Shown in pieces: positions 1 to 11,109 of a stretch of DNA of 64,000 bases (its first letter is position 1; each line of letters begins with the position of its first letter). The position numbers and the translations under genes were made by a program. This DNA comes from Macrostomum hystrix. Lineage: Eukaryota; Platyhelminthes; Macrostomidae. The stretch is from contig CATNEN010000025.1 of assembly GCA_950097015.1 (NCBI GenBank), positions 3,635,001 to 3,699,000 of the forward strand. The letters are read 5' to 3'. The notes beneath the pieces were generated by a model. The model had not been told where the DNA came from. It made no database searches and saw nothing but the letters and a program-made list of their open reading frames with translations.

Positions 1-77
1 CGAGAGGGACGAGATGTGTGATGGCACGGCGGAACTCGTGACCGGTGCTCGTTCGGACAGTGACATAACGGGTGATG

Positions 78-581
78 TCATGACTGTCGGGATGGACTTC
101 GATGACGCGGCATCTTCCAGTTTGACCGCGGAGTCTGGTCGGCGAGGAGGTAGAGCTGTCCAACGAGGGGCTGGTGTGAGTGCTCGCCGTGCCGTCTACG
201 GTGTTGTAAGTGGATCGAGTGGAGTTGTTGAAGGTAGTCGCGGTTCCATCGAGCCCAGATAGAGTCAATGATTTGCTCGTGGCGTCGATAGAGAGCTCGT
301 AGTTGGTCGCTGGTCGTGGTCCCAGCAGATGGAACAAGGTGCTCAGGCGCTGCAGGCAAGTCAAGTCGAGCGCTAGGAGCGATGAGATCGGCTGGCGTTA
401 GGGGGCGCGTATCGTTAGGGTCATTCGAGAAGGATGTCAGCGGGCGAGAGTTCAAGACAGCCTCGATCTTTGTCAGCAGGGTGAGGAACTCTTCGTCCGA
501 GATCCGCCGGCCATCAAGGCTCCGTGAAGGCTCACGAAATCCAGAAACGGTCGTGAAGGCTCCGTAGAACAGATATGGCAC
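78..581 (-). pseudogene. BEL/Pao integrase C-terminal remnant (DUF5641 region)
   Basis: Residues about 35-80 contain the tail of an integrase core (LTKIEAVLNSRPLT followed by DTRPLTPADL), which is highly characteristic of BEL/Pao elements. The following IWARWNRDYLQQLH is the start of the DUF5641 domain that ends BEL/Pao Pol. The frame then degenerates before base 78. The D,D part of the integrase catalytic triad is missing because the frame meets the upstream pol remnant close to FWIS, near 540. Its position, strand and order continue the same element. Confidence 0.8.
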
Positions 582-1911
582 TGCTGTGGTAATCTCGTTT
601 GTGGATGTAGAGTATGAGCAGGTGAGTGAGATGATGATCGGGTGGAAGGAGCATTGGGTAGATTGCGTCTGCGTCTAAGGTTGCGTTTGCCATGCGGGAA
701 TTGTGGCGGATCAGACCTTCGTCATCCAAGAAGAGGTCAAGCTGCGCGACTATCTTGCAGCTTTTGGGTCTGCCTTCCTGTATGGCATTGATTGCGTCAG
801 CGTAGCGCTCTTTCTGTACCCATTTGATCCACAAGTGAAGAGCAGCCTGGCGTTCCGAGGCATCTGGCGCGGTAACTCGGTTTCTTCGCTTGACGAAACG
901 TATAACATATGCGAGAGTTCCGAGAAGGGCACTGAGTTTGCCGAGGCGGTTGATGTCCATGCCTGCGGGGGGGACGCATCTGTTCGATGCAGACAGGAAA
1001 GCGCTTGTCTTCTTGGCCTTTTTCTGGGCTGGTGGGATGCCTTGGAGGATCGTGGAGTCCGTGGGTGTGGGTGTTGTCTGAGATGGATGAAATCCCCATG
1101 TGGATGAAATTTTGATGACGGGAAAGTGCGGCAGGACATGGATGATCTTTCCTTTTGGACTAGTGTCATCGGCGATTTCCAGGATCCCTTCTGCTTTGTG
1201 CTTTTCGAACTCTCCATAGTACTCTTGACGTTCCGCCTGTGAAAGACGACGGTGTGTAGCCTGAGCGCGACCCCAAGCTTGTCCGAAGTTTGGTGGGAGT
1301 TGCTCCGCTCCAGGCTTGAAGGGTAATGCGACCGAGTATCGACCGTCCGATCCACGTGTGGCTGAGTCCAGGAGGTCTTTCGTCAAAACGTCGCCTCGTG
1401 GATTGGGTTGTTTGGCCCCTCTTTCGATGCCGAGCAGCTCGAGGCTGATCATTCGGTCGGCCAGACATTCAAGGTTGTCGCGACGGGATTGTGACAGCAG
1501 TGAGTTGGCGATGAGTTGACTAGAGTTGAGAAGCCCACTGGGTCTACAGTCGTCGGTATTTTCGAGGCAGCCTGTGAGGACGGCACCAAACGGGGTGAGG
1601 TGCACGGTCAGACTTTGCCGCAGTGGGATTGCAGGAACGCTCGGGCCTATTAACCGCTGAGCATAGTCGTTACCGATGAGCAAATCTAACTCAAGTTCCC
1701 CGTCTTGGGAAGGTGGGAGATTGGCTATTCCATGGGCAAGTGTTGCAGAGTGGCCAGAATGTCGCTTGGTAGCTGGACAGCTGGTATGTGGATTGGTGGA
1801 GCGATGTGCTCGGTTGCCAGAACTCGGAGTGGTAAACGGCGGCCATCGGGTGTAGAGAGTTCGAGTTCGACGATGTCTGCGGTCACTCGGCGACGAGAGT
1901 CGGTGTGACAT
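532..1911 (-). pseudogene. BEL/Pao pol remnant: protease end, pre-RT, integrase zinc domain
   Basis: The frame begins with the end of the aspartic protease (LDLLIGNDYAQRL, the ILG/ILIG-type motif). It runs through the spacer typical of Pao Pol (VALPFKPG and HVLPHFPVIKISS), then jumps abruptly into sequence that normally lies between RNase H and integrase. The last 60 residues resemble the H2C2 integrase zinc domain region (LPPDHHLTHLLILYIH and SVLRSLHDRFWI). No YxDD reverse transcriptase motif and no RNase H residues are present. The simplest reading is a deletion of about 2 kb of pol that left the frame open. Confidence 0.8.
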
Positions 1912-3668
1912 GAAGAGCTGTCAAGCGAGATTCGGCGATGTAAACGAAGACCGAGTTTTCGAGCCACCTCGAGTTTTATGTACGTGAAACTGGAGCCGCC
2001 ATCGATGAGGACCGACACTCGCGTAGTGCCGCCGCTAGTCGGGTTTACAGCAGTGGCAGAGAATGTGGCCATGATGGACGGCCTTATCAACTCGTCGCAG
2101 GTGGAGGAGATGCAGGAGACGGTATTGAAGGTGTTATTGTTCATGGCTTTTAAGTTGGCGAATGCCGTCGGCAATGCGGCCGTCGAGTCGAGGTTGCTGT
2201 TGGCTTTCGCTGTTGAGTCGACGTGAAGAACATGCGGTGGCGGATTGAAACGCGCTCCGTGAAGTGATGTGTGGTGCAGGGCTCGACACTCGCGGCATCT
2301 GTTCCGGGAGCTACAGTTTGAGGTGGCATGGCTACGCAGGCAGTTGAGGCACAGGGCCTTGCTCCGAATAATGCGGAGCCGATCATCGGGCTTCGAGATT
2401 ACGCCGCATGTCTGACTGGAGTGTCCTGACCGTTCGCAGTAGACGCAGATCGGTACATGTGCACGAGTGTGTACGTGACCAGCACTAGGAGTGGATGAAG
2501 TTACGGAGCGGTTTGTGGCAGCGTTGATTAGACTAGCTCCGGCATAGGAGGCGAAACCAGCTGATGTGTAGTTGGCTTGCGAGGCACGGATGGCTCGAAG
2601 CTTGTTGTCGAGGTGTCCTTGGAGCTCTAGCATTGTTGGAATTAGCGGTTGCAACGCCTTACAACGCACATCCTGGATATCTGATTGGAGCGCCGGTGGA
2701 AGCTTTGGCCACAGTGCATGCACGTAGGGATCCAGGGCGGCACTGGTTTCACCGAGGCGAGTTAGCTGGCCGACTGTGAGGCGAAGTGTGTCTGAAAATT
2801 CCTCCAAGCTCTGGTGGTCGATGTTGCAAAGCTGCGGCATCGCGAGAAGTCGCCTGAAGCAGGTGCTCTTCTGCTCCCACAGGTCGCCATAATTAGCTTG
2901 GAGAATACGGCAGGCTTGGTTGTAGGCCCCCGGTTGACAGGCGTCGAGGCCACCTAGTTTCCGGAGGGCAGCGCCAGCGAGAAGCCCGCGAAGAGCTTCA
3001 AATTTATCAACGTCTGTGTAGTTGCAGCTGTCGATGCGGTAAGTGAAGGAACTCCAAAATGCAGGGAAACTAGCTGGGTCTTCACCGTCGAAACCTTGAA
3101 GTTGGACATTGCGGAGGACGGTGTCGCCGAAGAGGGACGCCGGTCGAGGCGTCGGAGGGGCGGGCTGGGATGTGTTCTGGTTTATGTAAAGCTGTTGTAC
3201 GAGCAGCTGGTTCTGCTGCATCATCTGAGCCATTGCGCCAATAAGTTGTTGTACAGCGTCCTGTTGGTTAGATACACCGAATGCAATGGAGCCGACTGAG
3301 CTGGCAGGTGCGGCGAGGCCGCTGGTAGGTGCGGCGAGGCCGCTGGTAGGTGCGGCGAGGCCGCTGGTAGGTGCGGTGAGGCCGCTGGTAGGTGCGGCGA
3401 GGCCGCTGGTAGGTGCGGCGAGGCCGCTGGTAGGTGCGGTGAGGCCGCTGGTAGGTGCGGCGAGGCCGCTGGCAGATGCGGCGAGGCCGCTGGTAGGTGC
3501 GGCGAGGCCGCTGGTAGGTGCGGTGAGGCCGCTGGCAGATGCGGCGAGGCCGCTGGTAGGTGCGGCGAGGCCGCTGGCAGTCGGGTTAGCGTATGATGTT
3601 GGTCTTACTCGGTTTTGAGATTTGTGACCGAGCTTTCCACGAGTCGAGGTGGTGCTGCGCGTCTTCAT
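1725..3668 (-). CDS. BEL/Pao Gag-protease polyprotein N-terminal part
   Basis: This open frame of 647 codons starts at an ATG at 3668. Residues about 25-115 are a run of 7-residue repeats (SGLAAPT and variants). Residues about 185-375 match the DUF1759 gag domain of BEL/Pao elements. Residues about 410-475 contain Cys/His clusters of zinc-knuckle type (CVYCERSGHSSQTC and CLNCLRSHATSNC), expected to bind the RNA genome. Near residue 575 the motif VLIDGGSSFTYI resembles a retropepsin active site, with a DGGS in place of the usual D(S/T)G. The frame overlaps the next one by about 190 bases, so the protease continues in another frame. That is either a programmed shift or decay. The frame itself is intact, which suggests fairly recent activity or complementation. 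Confidence 0.85.
   Translation of the reverse strand: MKTRSTTSTRGKLGHKSQNRVRPTSYANPTASGLAAPTSGLAASASGLTAPTSGLAAPTSGLAASASGLAAPTSGLTAPTSGLAAPTSGLAAPTSGLTAPTSGLAAPTSGLAAPTSGLAAPASSVGSIAFGVSNQQDAVQQLIGAMAQMMQQNQLLVQQLYINQNTSQPAPPTPRPASLFGDTVLRNVQLQGFDGEDPASFPAFWSSFTYRIDSCNYTDVDKFEALRGLLAGAALRKLGGLDACQPGAYNQACRILQANYGDLWEQKSTCFRRLLAMPQLCNIDHQSLEEFSDTLRLTVGQLTRLGETSAALDPYVHALWPKLPPALQSDIQDVRCKALQPLIPTMLELQGHLDNKLRAIRASQANYTSAGFASYAGASLINAATNRSVTSSTPSAGHVHTRAHVPICVYCERSGHSSQTCGVISKPDDRLRIIRSKALCLNCLRSHATSNCSSRNRCRECRALHHTSLHGARFNPPPHVLHVDSTAKANSNLDSTAALPTAFANLKAMNNNTFNTVSCISSTCDELIRPSIMATFSATAVNPTSGGTTRVSVLIDGGSSFTYIKLEVARKLGLRLHRRISLDSSSCHTDSRRRVTADIVELELSTPDGRRLPLRVLATEHIAPPIHIPAVQLPSDILATLQHLPME
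3295..3590 (-). repeat. 21-bp tandem repeat inside gag
   Basis: About 14 copies of a 21-bp unit (plus strand ctggtaggtgcggcgaggcc plus one base). The unit length is a multiple of three, and the array encodes repeated SGLAAPT heptads at the N-terminus of Gag without breaking the frame. Confidence 0.95.
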
Positions 3669-3697
3669 TTTCGACTTGGCTGTGTGGATATTTTAGT

Positions 3698-3711
3698 GCG
3701 CTCTGCTACCA
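3698..3711 (-). other. Primer-binding site complementary to initiator Met tRNA
   Basis: The minus strand reads TGGTAGCAGAGCGC here. The first eleven bases are complementary to the 3' end of the animal initiator methionine tRNA (which ends CTCTGCTACCA). It lies 30 bases upstream of the gag start. It is preceded by AAT and then by a sequence ending in ACA, so the 5' LTR should end at 3715. Confidence 0.7.
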
Positions 3712-3714
3712 ATT

Positions 3715-4200
3715 TGTCGCTTGGGACAAAATTTCCTTGCTTGTATTTAACTTGTATTTAGAAAGTGAAAAACATTTGGTCCGAATATTTAGTGAGCTTA
3801 GTGCACACTAGGAGCAACTAAAGGGGAAATGTACCGAGCACGGAATTAAAAACATAGACAACGATTGAGTTAACAAGGGGCGGGCAGGATGCGTAGTCTA
3901 TGGGCTAAGAGGACGATAGAAAGCGAAACAATTAAAGTGCAGTGAAACGTACTGATTAACTAATTGGTGAGCAAGAGATTAAAGAGTCAAAGGAAGTCAA
4001 AGGAAACGACGAGAAGGTTTTCTGGAGGAAGCATTTCCGACAGGGGTCATCCATGACGTATCCGCAAAAAATGACATGACGCTGAATGTCAAAAATGACA
4101 GGAGCGTGAGGCACTGTGTTTCAGTGAAAATGGGGAAAGTTTCGACTGTGACGCAAAAAGCGAGTGCGTGACGCAGCAAATCCTGGCGTCATTGTCATAA
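3715..4200 (-). other. Probable 5' LTR of the BEL/Pao element (outer edge uncertain)
   Basis: Retrotransposon structure places the LTR immediately upstream of the primer-binding site. The inner edge (3715, terminal CA on the minus strand) is supported by the primer-binding site. The outer edge is a guess, because the partner LTR lies outside the window. Confidence 0.4.
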
Positions 4201-4493
4201 TTGTACATTGTTGTCATTTCTAATAATGGAATGCTTGCCAGAACTCAAATACACTGTGACTCATGATATAGCCAAATCATGTGAACTTTCACACACAATG
4301 CATGTAAATTGGTGCTATTTTAATCTGCCAGATCCCAAAAGCTGTATTTCTCGTGTAGTAAGACATAAAAGACGACTTGCCATCTCATCCAAAAAAGGGC
4401 TGCACAGCAACAATATGTGCAAAGCGCATTAAAATAGTAAAAATCACTAATAAATGTAATTAAAGGACTTGCAAATATGACTATTGCGATCTC

Positions 4494-4695
4494 TGCATTG
4501 CTGGCCTCGGCATCACCAGATTGAGCAGAAGCTGTATTGTTGGCCACGAAATCACCAAATTGAGCAGAAGCTGCATTGTTGGCCACGACATCACCAGATT
4601 GAGCAGAAGCTGCATTGTTGGCCACGACATCACCAGATTGAGCAGAAGCTACATTGTTGGCCACGACATCACCAGATTGAGCTTGAGTTAGTACT
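4494..4695 (-). repeat. 39-bp tandem repeat within an open frame
   Basis: Five copies of a 39-bp unit encode a 13-residue repeat (AQSGDVVANNAAS) on the minus strand. They lie in an open frame of 177 codons that runs 4853-4320 and starts with ATG. The N-terminal 60 residues are acidic and serine-rich, with no recognised domain. It could be a first coding exon, but no partner exon was found. It may equally be a chance frame through a repeat. Confidence 0.7.
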
Positions 4696-4859
4696 GCTGC
4701 TGCAGTCTTAGATATATGAGATGAGCTTGGTGATTGCATTTCACTTTTTAATAGACACGCCGATTCTTCAGTGCTCATAATTCGTTCAGATAGCAAGTCA
4801 CCTTCAGCTTCATGTGGCAACCCCTTGCTGTTCAAACCTGTGCTTTGATTCATAACACT

Positions 4860-6439
4860 GTTTTACCACATCTGAAAGTAATTTAAATAAGTATTTGATT
4901 GCAGAAGACAATTCATTACACATAAATATTTGATTAGATTAGATTTGATATTAGATAAAAGTATAAATATCCAAAATAATAATAAATGTACCTATTTAAA
5001 AAAACAGAAAAATGCATTCAACTGGCATAATTTAATTAATTTCACTCCCTTAAAAATTTCATCAGTTATATGATGACTAAGTTTTATAAGTTTTATAAGC
5101 TATAAATTATAACATTGGCAGTTTTAATATATAAATGATATAAAAATCTGCTTTCAAATTATGATAATCATATCACTTAGAGTCATTGACTCTTGAACGT
5201 TAGAACTATGATATTCCAAAATTGGATTGAAAAATAAAAAAAGAAAACTGAGAAAAGTAGTTTTTAACTTCTAAAACAGAAGATCCAATTCTGGAACAAA
5301 ATAATTATGACTTGCACCTGAATTTCAATTCAAAGAAAAAAAACAAATTGATTTCAAGTTTGGTTTTTAACTTTTTAATTTCTCATAAGTTAATAATTAA
5401 ATATTATAATAGGCCCTAAGCATACTCTTGTCTTAGGCTTAAACAAAAATTTGAACAGATCAAAATAAAAGTGGAATGCTTACTACCAAATGCAAAAGGA
5501 CAATTATTAAAATTAAGTAGTATTGGCATAATGTCATTGGCAATAAAAAAGGAAATGTTGACAAACTTAATGATATTGCAATATAGGCCAATTGAAAAAA
5601 ATGGCATCATTATATATAATAACGCAATAACTTATAAAATAGGCCTAACAATAGAAACCCAAGCCAATGCATACACTTTCTGCATACATAGGTATAGACA
5701 TAATGTAAGGAAAAATCTAGGACCAATGGCCTAGGACTAGGCTATACAGACTACAGTGAAAGAGCAAATATTTTTATTTGCTTTGGAGATATAAGCTTGT
5801 TAAAGCACTGCATTTTGTGTCACACTACCAAGTAATCTTGAAGTTATCAAGTTATGTACACATGCTATGAATAGAGATCTCTAGTCCATATCGTGATGAA
5901 GCCAAGCTAGGTAGGCCAAAGCCAAGGAGAATGGAAAAATACATTAATGAAAGTAACAAAAGTTTAACATACTGAGTATACGATATAACTTCTATTTCCC
6001 TATGCTCAACACACTTGCATCATGTGCTACTCGGCACTCTACGACCTTCGGCACTCGGCACCATATAACCCTAGACACTCGAAATTGCGGGAAATTGTCC
6101 AAAATTGCAATCTGATTGTAAGGATTGGGCAATTATTGCAAATTAATTGCAAGTCACTTGCAGGTTTTGACAAGCTGATTGCCAATTTAATTGCAATCTT
6201 GGCAATCCGTCTTAAGCAGATTGCTATTGTAACAATTGGACATAAGTGCAAACTTGTCAACATTGCCTCCAGGCCTTTGACGAGAGCTTAGTCTTTTCAT
6301 AGCAAACTGAAAAGAGAAAGAGAATTACATATAATGCATTTAATATTTTAATATATATAAATTTGATTAATAAAATGAAATATGTTATCAATAATGTTGA
6401 AAATTATTGCTTTTGATATACAATTATAATCTTACCATA
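4860..6439. other. AT-rich noncoding DNA
   Basis: No gene is recognised. Around 6090-6250 there is a cluster of attgcaat and caatt palindromic motifs. A similar cluster occurs at 20890-21040, suggesting a shared dispersed element without clear ends. Confidence 0.6.
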
Positions 6440-6960
6440 GCCCCGCCTGGACTTTGGTCCGGTTCTTTCGTCCGCTCACTTATCCCATAGTTCGTCCGGT
6501 TGATAATGTATTTTTTCCATAAGGAAAAATCGGAAGAAGCGGACGAAAAGTTACGAAAGCGGACGAAAAGTTGACCTCACGTGACGTTCGTCCGCTCGTT
6601 AGTCCGGTGTCTGATCCGTTTATCTGCCGATGCTTCGTCCGTTTCACTTTAGCACTGACTAAACAAATCGGACGAGCAGGCGGATTAAAAGCGGGTGAAA
6701 TGCGGACCAAATCGCTTCATTTGGCGATTCGGACGAGCAGGCGGATTAAAAGCGGGGGAAATGCGGACCAAATCGCTTCATTTGGCGATTCGGACGAGCA
6801 GGCGGATTAAAAGCGGGGGAAATGCGGACCAAATCGCTTCATTTGGCGATTCGGACGAGCAGGCGGATTAAAAGCGGGTGAAATGCGGACCAAATCGCTT
6901 CATTTGGCGATTCGGACGAGCAGGCGGATTAAAAGCCGGTGAAACCGGACAGAAAAGTAA
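6440..6960 (+). repeat. Left terminal inverted repeat and subterminal 61-bp repeats
   Basis: A 22-bp terminal repeat is followed by many TCGTCCG/CGGACGA motifs and then five direct copies of a 61-bp unit. Each unit starts cggacgagcaggcggatt and contains gcggaccaaatcgcttc. In EnSpm elements such subterminal repeats are transposase-binding sites; that role here is inference. Confidence 0.85.
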
Positions 6961-8236
6961 GTAAAGGCCTCAAATATAATAGCAAAGCCACAATGGTGTC
7001 AATTAGTGAAAAAAAACAAAAAATTGACGTACTATGTATATTCTTGGCATCCAGACTGGCACTGTAAATTGTATTTCAGTTTGTTCACCGAGTATATAAG
7101 AAATGTTGTATTAAATTGAAGCCAAGCGCCAAAAATGCTTATATTGAGGGACAGAATATAGACGTATAGTTTATATTTTAATACTAGTGAGTGACAAATG
7201 CGGTAAATTGTCAAATTGCGAAATGGCCAAAAAAGCACAAAACGTTGCTTTAGGAAGTGTACTAGAGAAGTGTTACTAGTGTAGTTTTGGAAGGCGGCCT
7301 CGAAATGGTTGACTTTAAAGTTTGCAAAGCGTTGTTTTAAAATTGAAATTTAAAGTGAACACATCACTTAAAAATATGTATATATAAATTTAGGCAATAC
7401 TTAAATATGGGTTTGATCGACATAACAGGGAATCAAGTTGGAAAGATCGAACCCGGAGGAAAAAAGGTACTACACATAGCTTCCCATGATGTTGCTAATA
7501 TCAGCCTATTGCTAATACAGTCCATTACATGTTTAGTGGAACTGTAAAAGTTGCTCATTGTATATGAGAGGCCATACCTCTTCGATCAAATCAAACTGTA
7601 TATCACTCCTTCGAGTGTGATCATATCATAATTACGTTCGAATTTTGTCTCCGAAATCGGTACTACGCCGTGCGTAGTACCAAAAAACGTCCGAATCAGA
7701 AAACTGCAAATTGCGGTTTTTAACAGAAAAATGATAAACGAGAAAAATAGATAAATGAAAAATTATAGGATAAGGATAAAGGATAAGCTGGATAAAGGAT
7801 AAGAAAAATGATAAAACAGAACAACACGAAATTCTAGCTGCTAACAATATAATCCCAGAAACAAAAAGTAGTATTTGAAAGATCCCAAAACCAGTAATCC
7901 GTAGATCAATTCGCAAACTAAAAATTATAAAGAAAAATCCTACATCCTGGAAATAATTATCAAAGATCCCGAATTCGAACGTCAAAGATCCTGTGGCGGA
8001 CACTTTGTAATTAAGCCAGAGCCAGCCCAGCTATACATATGGCCCAAAAAAACAAGTGCCCAGCCTCGCGAGCTCAAGCTGAGCCCAGCGGTCCCCGGCC
8101 CGAAAGGAGAGAGAGCCGCTTCAATCCTGACTTTAATAATAAAATTTTCCTTTTTCCTAAGAACCGATTAAAGAACCCGAGATCCTAGAATCCTACAATC
8201 AAAATGTTACGATCCTTGTACCACACTAACTGCAGT

Positions 8237-10531
8237 TCACGAAACGAGCAAGACGTTCAGCATGTCCTGTTCAGCACGTTCAGCATGCTCGTCGCCCATG
8301 AGCTGACTGACATCTGAAACGATTTGATTGGCAGATGTCGTCATCGAGGAAATAGGCAAGGCGTGCGACTCCGCCTCATCCGCTTCGCTTTCAGTGATAA
8401 CACGGAGTACCACTGAAGCTGAGGAGCTTGCTGCCGATGTTGATGTCGTCTTCGCAGCTACCTTCGCGCTGCGCTTGCGTATCGGCTTTTTATTGCCTAC
8501 AGCTGCCGCAGCACGCCGTCCACTGCTTGCTACCGTCGTACTGACCGATTGTCCGGCGCGCTTCCGAGCCGTCTCAGTGCACCTGGAATGAATAGTTAAA
8601 ACCTAGCTGCACCTTAGCGCTAAGGTAAGATGATAAGCGCTGCTTCTATAGCTTTATACGAGTATTAAAGAACGGAGCGGAGCGCCTTTAATATAAAGCT
8701 ATAGACGCAGCATTTATATATTTATCTTCGCACCTGTTGAACGACCGCTTAAAATCGCGCGGACGGTAGTCAACGCCTTCAGCTGACAGCCACAGTTCCG
8801 TGGTGGCAATCTTCGCCGGATTGGCTGCCAGGCAGACACGGCCCCGTGACTTGCGACCTGAGATGGAGCTGTTATTAAACTCCGCGTCGCTAAACAGGCA
8901 TCGAAGAAGGCTGCGTATCACTGTCAGACGTGCAGTGCTGTGCATCTCCATGTGCTCCTCCGTTTGGACCAACTCGGCACTCGTCTTGGCGACAACATCC
9001 TTCCAATTCTGCAAGGTCGTCTGCAGCTCCATTTTTCTTTTTGGTTTGACAAGGACGTACGGCTGCTTTTCCGACAGCGGCACTTTCAAAGAGGAGTTGG
9101 AAGACGACGCTTCACCCGCTGCGGAGCTTTTTGCACACACATTGAGCAATGCACGTGTCTGTGCAGCTGACAAGCACGTGTCGACTTGTACTGCAAAGTC
9201 TGCCTCGCTATCCTGACGCTGCTTGGCGTGGAGGGCTTCTTCCTCTGAATGTTTATCGGACAGGACGACTGTCGCTGCCGACACGTTGCCACAGAGCATG
9301 GTCGAGGCTTGCGTAATTAAGGCGTTGCACTGCGTCGCTCTGTGCTCCAGTGCGGCAGCGCGCCGCTGCTCTGCTTGGAGTTCGCAGAGAAGTGACGACT
9401 CCATCTTCGTCAGTACTTTATTTCGCTCCTTTAGGGCGTCCAGTTGGCTGTTGAAAGTCTGCTCCAATGACGCCTTCTTGCGGAGTTCAGTAATACAATA
9501 CAATGCAATACAATTGTGAAAAAAACGCATTCGCATTATTACCGAGGCAATATGTAACATCTATGCGATCACGATTTATGCAAGTATACTGGTAGTTATA
9601 CGGGTACGATTCTCACGCAGTGTTTCTACTAGGCTTGAGCTCCGCTGAAGCTCTATGAGAAGGCTGTGGCATGAGGCGCACGCTCTAGGCAGGTCAACTG
9701 GTGTGGCATGAACGTTTGTCATGGCCGCCTCGCCGGTAGCCTCGGCCTTCCTCTGGAATGGCCCCTTGATTAAGGTGCCAAACCAGCGCTTAGCCTTCTG
9801 GCGATTTGTTTTTGCGGTTACGATCAGGACTTCTTCGCCAATCGCGATTTACCCAATCACTCCACGTCGACGAGACACAATGAGCGGCGCAGTACTACTT
9901 GATGTGGAGACAACCTCTGTACGCATGTGAAAGTGTTTGTATTGAAACACAAAAAACGCTCTTTGTCCTCCATTTTGTAGCCCTGCATTTCACCAATTTC
10001 CTGATCGTCATCAGCGTTTTCAGCCTCGAGCGACACTGCAATTTCAGTCGGGGCTGCAGCAGTTAAAGGCGCCGAGACAGCCGTTGGAAGCGCCCATATA
10101 GCAGCTAGCGGCGCCAAGACAGCAGCAGGAGGCGCCGAGACAACAGTTGGAGGCACCGAGACAGCAGTTGGAGGCGCCGAGACAGCAGTTGGAGGCGCCG
10201 AGACAGCAGTTGGAGGCGCCGAGACAGCAGTTGGAGGCGCCGAGACAGCAGTTGGAGGCGCCGAGACAGCAGCAGGAGGCGCCGAGACAACAGTTGGAGG
10301 CGCCGAGACAGCAGTTGGAGGCGCCGAGACAGCAGTTGGATTCAACTGTTTCGAACCTCGAGGCGCTGCAACCGAGTCGCAGGAATGCGACTTACTTTTC
10401 TTGGATGGCTTCTTGCTGTGTGGTTTAGCAGCCTGCTGACAATGGTTGGAAGCCTTGCGCTTTCTTTTTTCTGTAGACGATTCCGACGTAGTTGTCTTCA
10501 CGGATGCCTTGCCAGAAGCTTTGGACTTCAT
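8237..10531 (-). pseudogene. BEN-domain protein gene carried by the transposon (one in-frame stop)
   Basis: Four coding blocks can be read. Exon a (10531-9994) starts MKSKASGKASVK and is basic. It then holds about 12 TAVSAPP heptads and ends in an acidic stretch. Donor GTGAAA joins it to exon b at 9916 across a 77-base intron. Exon b continues to about 9617 and contains IGEEVLIVTAKTNRQ and LLIELQRSSSLVETL. A TAA at 9851-9849 interrupts exon b in frame. Exon c (about 9495-8734) begins as a coiled coil and contains a BEN domain (LLRCLFSDAEFNNSSISG through RDFKRSFNR). Donor GTGCGA joins it to exon d (8582-8237) across a 151-base intron, completing the domain end as FNRCTETARKR. Exon d is a Lys/Ala/Ser-rich tail. 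The exon b/c junction lacks a clear AG acceptor. BEN domains bind DNA or mediate contacts in chromatin and DNA-virus proteins. A role in element regulation is inference. The stop may be decay or an assembly error. Confidence 0.7.
10105..10340 (-). repeat. 21-bp tandem repeat in BEN gene exon a
   Basis: About eleven copies of a 21-bp unit (ggcgccgagacagcagttgg plus one base) encode heptads TAVSAPP on the minus strand. The unit length preserves the frame. Other frames are also open through the array and should not be read as genes. Confidence 0.95.
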
Positions 10532-11109
10532 TGCGCTGCACGGGCTGCAAATGAAGGTGTTTCGAGAAATCCTATATGTAATTAGCAAAATACTTTCTAA
10601 GTAGCTCATACTATTCATCATTTAGCCACTAAGAAATGAAGCAAATAAAAAGAGGAACGGAAAGTGCAGAAAGTGGAAGCTTGAGGAATTATATTTTATT
10701 ATTCGCCGATCAATGACATTGTTCATCGGTTATACCGCCAGTACCTGGACAAATATATAGAAGCTGTGGAAATGTGTTAGCCGTACTATTATGCGTATAA
10801 TGTTGTTCATAAAACAATTTATTTACTTAATTGAAAGTATACACATCATTCCTACTTCGCAATTCTCCAGCTCCTAACTTCTATTTAAAGTACCGTTCAA
10901 TGTACTGTACTCTATCTATATATAAGCTCGAAAATATTTATTTACTCTGGCAACTGAGGCTGGCTCGATATTTTTCTGCTTTAACCGATTTTAATGCTGA
11001 TCCGCGATCGATGGGGACGGGGGGAAATTAGTTATCACTAATTTTCAGGATTTGCAGAATCCCATTTTCAGGTACATATATTCTGGATATAATTGTAAGG
11101 AGAAACGGG

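Larger units (their letters stand above)
1..3714 (-). mobile_element. BEL/Pao LTR retrotransposon, internally deleted, cut by window edge
   Basis: Read on the minus strand, the order is primer-binding site, gag, zinc knuckle, aspartic protease, a short pol remnant and the integrase C-terminus. That order and the gag type (DUF1759-like) are those of the BEL/Pao group. Most of the reverse transcriptase, the RNase H and the integrase catalytic core are absent. The pol reading frame goes directly from the sequence just before the RT domain to the integrase zinc-binding region, and from there to the integrase C-terminus. The copy is therefore a deletion derivative that cannot move on its own. The 3' end and 3' LTR lie beyond base 1, so LTR identity cannot be judged. 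Confidence 0.9.

Noticed and set aside
3286-3618. Plus-strand frame through the gag repeat
   Set aside because: It only exists because the 21-bp unit lacks stops on both strands; the minus strand has the domains.
10105-10428. Frames on both strands through the BEN gene heptad array
   Set aside because: The unit is a multiple of three with no stops in several frames; only the spliced minus-strand frame links to a domain.
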